Shown piece after piece: positions 58,396 through 64,000 of a stretch of 64,000 nucleotides of DNA; within the stretch, counting starts at the first letter, position 1, and every line of letters begins with the position of its first letter. The notes beneath the pieces are model-generated. The model had not been told where the DNA came from. It saw nothing but the letters and a program-made list of their open reading frames with translations, and did no database searches. The stretch covers positions 6,652,501-6,716,500 of the forward strand of contig NZ_CP050698.1 of assembly GCF_005116655.2 (NCBI RefSeq), in the 5' to 3' direction. This DNA comes from Desulfosediminicola flagellatus (GTDB taxonomy: Bacteria; Desulfobacterota; Desulfobulbia; Desulfobulbales; Desulfocapsaceae). A program made the position numbers and the translations under genes.

Positions 58396-59706
58396 ATGGT
58401 GGATAGCACAAGGTTTAAGACTGTACGATGGTCAATTTTTTCCATCCTCATTCTTACCTATATTCTGGTCTATTTTCATCGTATGGCTCCTGGAGTGGTG
58501 TCTGAATACCTGATGGCGGATTTCCAGACCACAGGAACCCGGCTTGGTGCTCTTTCTGCCATCTATTTTTTTGTGTATGCAGCAATGCAATTACCTTCAG
58601 GGGTACTGGCTGATACTCTCGGGACCCGAACGGCAATCATCGGTGGTAATATAACAGCAGGGCTCGGTTCTATACTCTTTGGTCTTGCAACGTCGTTTGA
58701 GATGGCATGTGCAGGCAGGTTTTTTGTTGGTCTCGGTGTCTCTGTGGTGTTTATCAGTATTATGAAAAATAATGCAGTCTGGTTTCATGCAAGGGTTTTC
58801 GGAGTGATGAGCGGCGTAACTCTGCTTATCGGAAATCTTGGGTCTGTTACAGCTGCAGGTCCGTTATCAGCCTTGCTTAACGTTTTTGCCTGGAGATCGA
58901 TATTTATCGGCATTGGCATATTTTCTCTTCTTCTCGCTGTTGCAGGTTTTTTCATTGTACGTAACCGCCCTGAAGATTGCGGTTTCGAACCGCCGAATCC
59001 TCGCTTACGATCTGAAGATAGCCCTTCATTGGATGCCAGTTGGCTGAAAAATCTCTTAAGCGTCATTACCGTATTGCGGGTCTGGCCCGGTTTTTGGGTA
59101 CAGTTCGGCGCAATCGGTGCACTCTATTCATTCATGGGGCTCTGGGGAGTTCCTTATCTGCGGGATGTACATGCTCTAAGCAGAGCTGATGCTGCTCATT
59201 ATATGACAGTAATGCTGCTCTCCTTTGCTGTAGGTGCGCTTTTTTTCGGTTGGTTTTCAGATAGAATTCGTCGTCGAAAACCGGTCATGATTGCGGGTAT
59301 GCTACTCTATTTCTGCAGTTGGCTTATCCTGGTTTTCTCAGACTGGTCTGCAGGGCTGGGCGGCCAGTTGCTCTTTGGTGTGATGGGATTTGCAGGATCG
59401 TCGTTTGTAATTACTTTTGCCTGTGCAAAGGAAGTGATTAATCCTGAGCTATCCGGAATGGCAGTGAGTGTTGTGAATACCGGCTGTTTTATAGGAACTG
59501 CACTTATGCAGCCGTTATTTGGTTGGATAGCTGATAGTACCTGGGATGGTACCATCGTTGACGGCATCCGAGTGTATAGCAGTGCGGATTACCATAACGG
59601 TTTTCTGTTAATGCTGGTGTTTATAGGAGTAGGTCTGGTCGGTTCGTTTCTGGTGCGTGAAACCCGTTGCCGCAATATTACCGTCGACAGTTCTATTAAG
59701 GCATGA
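58396..59706 (+). CDS. Major facilitator superfamily transporter
   Basis: A 436-residue membrane carrier with twelve predicted spans. Family signatures are visible: GVLADTLGTRTAIIGG in the loop between spans 2 and 3 and FGWFSDRIRRRKPVM in the matching loop of the second half. The start (FHRMAPGVVSEYLMADFQTT) resembles organophosphate or hexuronate carriers, but the substrate is unknown. AAGGAG precedes the ATG. The MBL hydrolase gene follows after 47 bp, so the two are likely one operon. Confidence 0.88.
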   Translation: MVDSTRFKTVRWSIFSILILTYILVYFHRMAPGVVSEYLMADFQTTGTRLGALSAIYFFVYAAMQLPSGVLADTLGTRTAIIGGNITAGLGSILFGLATSFEMACAGRFFVGLGVSVVFISIMKNNAVWFHARVFGVMSGVTLLIGNLGSVTAAGPLSALLNVFAWRSIFIGIGIFSLLLAVAGFFIVRNRPEDCGFEPPNPRLRSEDSPSLDASWLKNLLSVITVLRVWPGFWVQFGAIGALYSFMGLWGVPYLRDVHALSRADAAHYMTVMLLSFAVGALFFGWFSDRIRRRKPVMIAGMLLYFCSWLILVFSDWSAGLGGQLLFGVMGFAGSSFVITFACAKEVINPELSGMAVSVVNTGCFIGTALMQPLFGWIADSTWDGTIVDGIRVYSSADYHNGFLLMLVFIGVGLVGSFLVRETRCRNITVDSSIKA

Positions 59707-59753
59707 TGCCTGAAATGACAAAAAAGATGTAAATTCATTAAGAGAGCAAGGTT

Positions 59754-60695
59754 GTGAATGAACTATCTCGGAGTTTTGGTGTACATGTAATTGATACTGG
59801 CTATCTGCGGGAAAACTTTGCCGCAAGTCACATGATAGTTGAAAATGGTAAGGCTGCATTTGTCGATGTTGGTACTTCAAATTCCTCTAAGTATCTCGTG
59901 CAGGCAGTCCATGCTGCGGGTTTAAAGAATGAGGATGTCCTCTATATTATTCTGACCCATATTCACCTCGATCATGCCGGAGGTGCAGGGCAGCTTATGG
60001 AGCTTTTCCCAAATTCCCGGCTGGTTGTACACCCTAAAGGAGCACGCCATATAATCAGCCCTGAAAAGCTGATCGCCGGAGCAAAAGCGGTATATGGTGA
60101 AGTAAAATTTTCAGCTCTCTATGGTGATATTATTGGGGTGAATGCAGAGAGGGTAATCGAAGCAAATGATGGTTTTGTGCTCGATTTTGAAGGCCGCGAG
60201 CTCCATTTTATAGATACACCCGGTCATGCCCGGCATCATTGCTGCATATGGGACCCGAAGAGTGGAGGTGTTTTCACTGGTGACACTCTTGGACTGGCGT
60301 ATCCAGAGCTGCAACGTGCTGGAAAACGTCCCTTTCTTGTCTGCACCACAAGCCCGTCGGCTTTTGAGCCGGATGAGATGATTTCATCTATTGACCGAAT
60401 CATGTCGCTTAGGCCGTCAACATTGTACCTTACCCACTTTGGGCCGATAAAGGTGAACGTTGAATCTATCAGAGTTTTGAAAAATATGGTGCTTACCCAT
60501 AAAGAGGTGGGCTTGCAGGCTGGCGCAGATCACGCTGCATTGTCACAGGCCATAGACCGTCTATTTGTAGAAGCTTTTAGCGACTATCTTGATGGACACG
60601 AAACAGATGTTGATGCTAGAGCATTACTGGCCGGTGACGTTGAGATGAATACACAGGGTGTCATGGTCTGGATAAAACGCCAAGAGGAAAGTTGA
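59754..60695 (+). CDS. MBL-fold metallo-hydrolase
   Basis: A 313-residue metallo-beta-lactamase-fold hydrolase. The metal motif HIHLDH lies at residues 69-74, with downstream DTPGHARHH, VFTGDTLG and LTHFGPI providing the further His and Asp ligands. The C-terminal 70 residues are helical. No flavodoxin or rhodanese domain is fused. Family members hydrolyse lactones, thioesters and other esters; the natural substrate is unknown. Start is GTG 59754. It lies downstream of the MFS gene, so it may process what that carrier imports. Confidence 0.85.
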   Translation: MNELSRSFGVHVIDTGYLRENFAASHMIVENGKAAFVDVGTSNSSKYLVQAVHAAGLKNEDVLYIILTHIHLDHAGGAGQLMELFPNSRLVVHPKGARHIISPEKLIAGAKAVYGEVKFSALYGDIIGVNAERVIEANDGFVLDFEGRELHFIDTPGHARHHCCIWDPKSGGVFTGDTLGLAYPELQRAGKRPFLVCTTSPSAFEPDEMISSIDRIMSLRPSTLYLTHFGPIKVNVESIRVLKNMVLTHKEVGLQAGADHAALSQAIDRLFVEAFSDYLDGHETDVDARALLAGDVEMNTQGVMVWIKRQEES

Positions 60696-60719
60696 TAGCG
60701 ACCTCATGAAAAAAGCTAG

Positions 60720-60774
60720 TCATGAACTCAGGGAACACTTTTTTATGGTCGTTCCCTAAGTTCATGATATTTTT
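60720..60774. terminator. Bidirectional terminator
   Basis: Arms 60720-60736 and 60751-60767 form a 17-bp stem with one mismatch (TCATGAACTC... with ...TTCATGA) and a 14-nt loop. ATTTTT follows on the + strand, and AGTTC/GCTT-rich sequence on the other. It separates the convergent MBL and YceH genes. Confidence 0.85.
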
Positions 60775-60790
60775 CTGTTGTATATTTTCT

Positions 60791-61444
60791 CTATTCAAAT
60801 TGTGATTTAAACGTTGTGAATTGCTGCTGTAAGTCATGCATCTCTTCGCGCAGTTCTTCCACCTGTTTTTCAAGCTCTGTTATACGGTCAACTGTTGCAT
60901 TGCCTGGACGTATTATTGTTTGCACAGCTGATGAAGGCGTATCAACAGCAGTTTCAGCAGGAACTTCCCCCATAAGATGCGCATAACGTGATTCTTTGCG
61001 ACCTGGTTCTTTGGGCAGCATCATCACCAGCTCCATATCCTCAAGGCTTGTAATACTAGTCTTTACTTCATCAAGGTCCTGAAAGGAAAATAGCCGCTCG
61101 GTACGACCACGAATTTCTCCTACGGTCTGCGGGCCGCGAAGCAAAAGCACACAAAGTATTGCCTGCTCACGGTTAATAAGCTTCAAGCTGTCGGAAAAAA
61201 TCTGTTCATATTTAATCGCGCGGCTTACGTTACTCTGTCTTACCAGTTTCATTTCACGTAGTGAGTCAAGTGCCGAGATAACCGTCTCTTCGTCATAGGA
61301 GACCACCGGGTTCCTGTTCGATTTCTGGTTGCAGGCATTTGTTAAGGCGTTTAGCGTGAGGGGGTAATAGTCCGGGGTTGCCATCTCTTTTTCCATAAGA
61401 CACCCGAGAATCCTGGCTTCTGTATCTGTGAGTAGTATATCCAT
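60791..61444 (-). CDS. yceH: YceH-family (DUF480) protein
   Basis: A 217-residue protein of two winged-helix domains: MDILLTDTEARILGCLMEKEM, then TPDYYPLTLNALTNACNQKSNRNP is the family signature, and VLLLRGPQTVGEIRGRTERL lies in the second domain. A C-terminal coiled coil (about 185-217, RITELEKQVEELREEMHDL) follows. YceH is conserved but uncharacterised and may bind nucleic acid. AGGA precedes the ATG. Repeat copy C begins 19 bp upstream of its start. Confidence 0.93.
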   Translation of the reverse strand: MDILLTDTEARILGCLMEKEMATPDYYPLTLNALTNACNQKSNRNPVVSYDEETVISALDSLREMKLVRQSNVSRAIKYEQIFSDSLKLINREQAILCVLLLRGPQTVGEIRGRTERLFSFQDLDEVKTSITSLEDMELVMMLPKEPGRKESRYAHLMGEVPAETAVDTPSSAVQTIIRPGNATVDRITELEKQVEELREEMHDLQQQFTTFKSQFE

Positions 61445-61463
61445 GTAATATCCTGATAGGTAT

Positions 61464-61636
61464 TAAGAGGCCGTCGGAGAATGGCCTTTCTGCGGAGTCT
61501 CGCTTCGCTTGCTTACCTGCTACACTCTTCGGAATTTTCAAAAATAATGCTTGAAATATCAAGCGTATGACTGCGCTTGTTTGTGTTGAAATTCCTCAGT
61601 TTGAGAAGAAGCAACCATTCTCGGACAGCCTCCTTA
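61464..61636. repeat. Dispersed inverted-repeat element, copy C
   Basis: 173 bp with well preserved inverted ends: left TAAGAGGCCGTCGGAGAATG and, read from the right, TAAGGAGGCTGTCCGAGAAT (one gap and two mismatches over about 22 bp). The core has ATAATGCTTGAAATATC and TATGACTGCGCTTG, matching copies A and B. It contains no gene and is the best-preserved copy. The rest of 61445-61911 holds a terminator at 61865-61904 and otherwise nothing I can support. Confidence 0.8.
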
Positions 61637-61852
61637 GGTAAAAGTAAACGCTGATTACACGTATGAGCTTTTTTAGGAGTCAACTCAGATTTTTACCATG
61701 GACCATACCTCTATGACAACTGCATTGAGCAGAATATAACCTGATAGTTGCCTTACAGAGAAACAGGAGTATTGGGTGAATATGTATGAAGTTATACAAA
61801 TTGGAGGACGATACCTCGGGAGTGTGTCAAGTGGAAGGAAGTGAAAGAGTAT

Positions 61853-61904
61853 GAAACCCAAAACGCTCCGAGGAGGCAGAAGAAGAAAATGACCTCCCCG
61901 GAGC
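61853..61904 (-). terminator. Terminator of the exported sulfurtransferase gene
   Basis: GCTCCGAGGAGG (61865-61876) and CCTCCCCGGAGC (61893-61904) pair with one mismatch around a 16-nt loop. On the minus strand it is followed by GTTTTGGGTTTC. It lies 8 bp after the stop codon of the leftward gene. Confidence 0.7.
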
Positions 61905-61911
61905 AGTGGGC

Positions 61912-62952
61912 CTATTGAACTGGATTCTTTTTAGCGTCTGGTCCAAGACTCCACTCGTACCAGGAGCTGTCAAAGTTGCTGATGTTTTCCCAGCCCATCA
62001 TATGGGCAAAATAGAAGGCGAGACTAGACCTCCAGCCGGTACCACAGTAGAAGGCAACATGTTTGTCTGCAGTGATGCCATTCTCTGCCCACATGATTGC
62101 AACTTCTGCTGTCGATTTGAATGTTCCATCTGCATTGACATAGTTTTCCATAGACCATGGACCGTCTCCAGCCTTGCCCCAGTGCGCATTTTTTACGCGG
62201 CCCTTGGAAGGGATATAGGAGTAAGGTGCAGATATGCCGTCATATTCTTTTTTGGTACGAATATCCGCCAGGATGAAGTCATCACTGTTTGAATTTATGG
62301 CGGTCCGGACAAATGGAATATCAACCAGATATTCAGGGTGTAATGGCTTATTGGTGCCGAAACTCTTTACAGGCTTTCGAGCAGTAGCTTCTGTACTTAC
62401 AGGAAAGCCAGCTTTTTTCCAGCTTTCCAGTCCACCATCAAGCAATCGTACATCATCTACTCCGGCATACATCAAGGTCCATGCAAGGCGGGCAGCGGCT
62501 GTGGGATCCTTGGCATAGATGACAACTGAACTGTCGATGGTAATACCCATGTTAGCTAGGGCTGGAAGGAGGAATTGGTCGGGATAGATATTCCACCAGT
62601 TAGCTGGCAATGTATCGTCAGAACTCAACCCTTTTGCCAGGTCTTCCTCAGCTGTTGTGCTTCTGCCGAGTTCTTCAGGTTTGGTTGTCGATCGTGCCTT
62701 GAATGTGTCATATTCTAATTCGTCAGTGTTTACATGGAAAGAGCCCGGAATATGTCCTTTGTTATAGTAATCTTCGGGTCCACCCCAGCCGACTTCAATA
62801 ACAAGCTGACTTGACGTGCTGTTTTGCAGTTCCTGTTCCAGAGCCTTAGCGGTTATAAGTCCCTTGCGCACATCGCTCTGCATTGCTGCTGAGAGTGAGA
62901 GTGGGAGAATAAATACGGCCAGCATCATGGCTGTAAATAGTGTTTTGTTCAT
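61912..62952 (-). CDS. Exported tandem-rhodanese sulfurtransferase (YnjE/SseA-like)
   Basis: A 346-residue periplasmic sulfurtransferase: signal peptide (about residues 1-23, LSLSAAM), then two rhodanese domains. The N-terminal domain (LVIEVGWGGPEDYYNKGHIPG to LLDGGLESWKKAGFP) lacks the active Cys. The second holds the active loop CGTGWRSS near residue 306 (YCGTGWRSSLAFYFAHMMGW), a loop of the form seen in YnjE-like enzymes. The family moves sulfane sulfur from thiosulfate or a similar donor to a thiophile. AGGAGA precedes the ATG. In E. coli ynjE sits inside the ynjBCD-F cluster; here the cluster is about 33 kb away. Confidence 0.88.
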   Translation of the reverse strand: MNKTLFTAMMLAVFILPLSLSAAMQSDVRKGLITAKALEQELQNSTSSQLVIEVGWGGPEDYYNKGHIPGSFHVNTDELEYDTFKARSTTKPEELGRSTTAEEDLAKGLSSDDTLPANWWNIYPDQFLLPALANMGITIDSSVVIYAKDPTAAARLAWTLMYAGVDDVRLLDGGLESWKKAGFPVSTEATARKPVKSFGTNKPLHPEYLVDIPFVRTAINSNSDDFILADIRTKKEYDGISAPYSYIPSKGRVKNAHWGKAGDGPWSMENYVNADGTFKSTAEVAIMWAENGITADKHVAFYCGTGWRSSLAFYFAHMMGWENISNFDSSWYEWSLGPDAKKNPVQ

Positions 62953-63423
62953 GTCAGGTCTCCTGAGATGGGTAAATAATTATTAATGCCGTGCATCTAT
63001 GCCATGGAATCACTATGAAGTCCAACTGGAAAAAGCTATGGTAGGGGTGAACTGGATAGGGGAATTAGATGAGTTATGCTATATAGTGCCTGGCCAAATC
63101 CGCCAACAGTTCCAATTTCTTCGTTGGCCGCCACTTTTACGACTCCGGTAAGCGAGGTACGAGACTCCGAGATACTTTGTGTATTCATTCGGCTAAAATT
63201 ATCGCCCGCCTTGAACTTGAAAAAAATAGCAGGTTTTTGTTCAGGCACTAATGAGACGAAGTGTGACTCATGTGGTAGCTGATCGTGTGAGGTTGCCCTG
63301 AACTTGTAATTTTCAGTAATTGAAGTAAGGTGGGGGCTTGTTGGAAAAGCACCATTTTCTTCCGAACTTCACCACGGTAACAGCGTGGCGTGTGTCCATA
63401 AACCCATAAATAACGTAATTACA
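62953..63423. other. Intergenic region between divergent genes
   Basis: A 471-bp gap between the sulfurtransferase gene and the GntR gene. Two mutually overlapping frames of about 70 codons on opposite strands (63036-63282) lack ribosome sites and family-like content. A short inverted repeat CCACG-N7-CGTGG lies about 40 bp before the GntR start and could be part of an operator. Confidence 0.4.
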
Positions 63424-64000
63424 ATGCCGTTTGCACCAATCAGGAAACAGCAGATCTCGGATCTGGTCTTTGAACAGCTACGCGAAAGTATCTACCGTGG
63501 AGAGCTGAAAATAGGTGAAAGACTTCCTTCAGAACGTGAACTCGCCGAAATTATGGGCGTCAGCCGCTCATCTGTACGCAAGGCCATAGCAGAGCTTGTG
63601 GGGATGGGGTATGTGGAAAATCGTAAAGGTCAGGGCACATTTGTTAAGCTTCCCGAAGCGAGAGATCCTGCCGATCCGTTTGCCTATGTGATGTCACCAG
63701 GACAATCGTCTCTTGATGAATTGATGGAGGTGCGTATCGGGCTTGAATGCCAGGGGGTTGCTCTGGCCGCAGAGCGGGCCAACGAGATGGATATAACTTT
63801 TCTTGAAATGGCTTTTTCTGAGATGAATGACTGGCAGCCAGACCGTGATCGGGCGAAAGATGCCGATATGAAGTTTCATATGGGTATTGCTTATGCGACC
63901 CATAATTCAGTTCATGTCGATCTGACCAGGCGTTTTTATGACTATATGTTTCATGGAATAAATAAACTGCATTCCCTGTTGTATGAAAAAAACAGGAATC
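63424..64000 (+). CDS. GntR/FadR-family transcriptional regulator (partial at window end)
   Basis: Reads open from ATG 63424 to the last base of the window (192 codons), so the C-terminus is missing. The N-terminal winged HTH is typical: KQQISDLVFEQLRESIYRGE, then GERLPSERELAEIMGVSRSS and GQGTFVK. From about residue 90 the all-helical FCD effector domain begins (LDELMEVRIGLECQGVALAA), with DADMKFHMGIA as part of its metal and ligand site. FCD regulators usually bind organic acids such as lactate, gluconate or pyruvate. The target is unknown; the genes it controls probably lie beyond the window. Confidence 0.85.
   Translation, partial: MPFAPIRKQQISDLVFEQLRESIYRGELKIGERLPSERELAEIMGVSRSSVRKAIAELVGMGYVENRKGQGTFVKLPEARDPADPFAYVMSPGQSSLDELMEVRIGLECQGVALAAERANEMDITFLEMAFSEMNDWQPDRDRAKDADMKFHMGIAYATHNSVHVDLTRRFYDYMFHGINKLHSLLYEKNRN

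Noticed and set aside
63036..63282. Two overlapping frames of about 70 codons on opposite strands
   Set aside because: Neither has a ribosome site or family match and they exclude each other; treated as non-coding.

Overview
The window looks like about 64 kb of bacterial chromosome of moderate GC. It carries no phage, plasmid, insertion-sequence transposase or CRISPR array. Gene content points to a Gram-negative, probably anaerobic member of the Desulfobacterota (Desulfobulbales-like sulfate reducers are my best guess). The pointers are a tungstate uptake operon behind an excisionase-type HTH/PBP regulator, a split glycine decarboxylase (gcvPA/gcvPB) next to lipB-lipA, TAXI-type binding protein, iron alcohol dehydrogenase, bacteriohemerythrin, and many outer-membrane and periplasmic proteins. 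The taxonomic call is inference; no rRNA or marker gene is present.

Layout. 0.4-4.2 kb: regulator and tupABC for tungstate, with a hairpin terminator between tupA and tupB. 4.2-4.7 kb: small STAS-like protein. 5.1-8.8 kb: operon of a periplasmic haem-domain protein, a PhnD-like binding protein and a hybrid histidine kinase, which I read as a sensory complex. 9.0-17.7 kb: tripartite RND efflux system (OMF, adaptor, pump) divergent from baeS-baeR. 18.2-19.6 kb: DUF945 protein with a strong terminator. 19.7-21.4 kb: queC-queF (queuosine precursor) ending in a heptanucleotide tandem repeat. 21.9-25.2 kb: protein with a C-terminal J domain, and a K+ channel with tandem RCK domains. 25.3-29.5 kb: ynjBCD-ynjF, a conserved but uncharacterised ABC importer with a CDP-alcohol phosphatidyltransferase. 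29.9-34.5 kb: TAXI binding protein, ExeA-like ATPase, iron alcohol dehydrogenase. 35.0-41.7 kb: Lrp regulator, gcvT-gcvH-gcvPA-gcvPB, lipB, lipA, which is a complete glycine cleavage set apart from the L protein together with the enzymes that lipoylate GcvH. 41.9-49.5 kb: DUF3857/transglutaminase membrane protein, fatty acid cis/trans isomerase, hemerythrin pair, VanZ-like protein, tRNA-Pro(CGG). 49.7-51.3 kb: PilZ and EAL-HDOD proteins. 51.6-53.7 kb: MoxR ATPase with CoxE-like VWA partner. 53.8-64 kb: M20 amidohydrolase, OsmC, EamA transporter, YheT-like hydrolase, PA14 protein, MFS transporter, MBL hydrolase, YceH, exported YnjE-like sulfurtransferase, and a GntR/FadR regulator cut by the window end.

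Three intergenic elements of about 160-173 bp (near 21.6, 23.0 and 61.5 kb) share imperfect terminal inverted repeats and internal blocks, and look like one dispersed MITE-like family. The most interesting candidates for new biology are that family, the haem-domain/PhnD/kinase operon, and the ynjBCDF cluster with a YnjE-like rhodanese elsewhere in the window.
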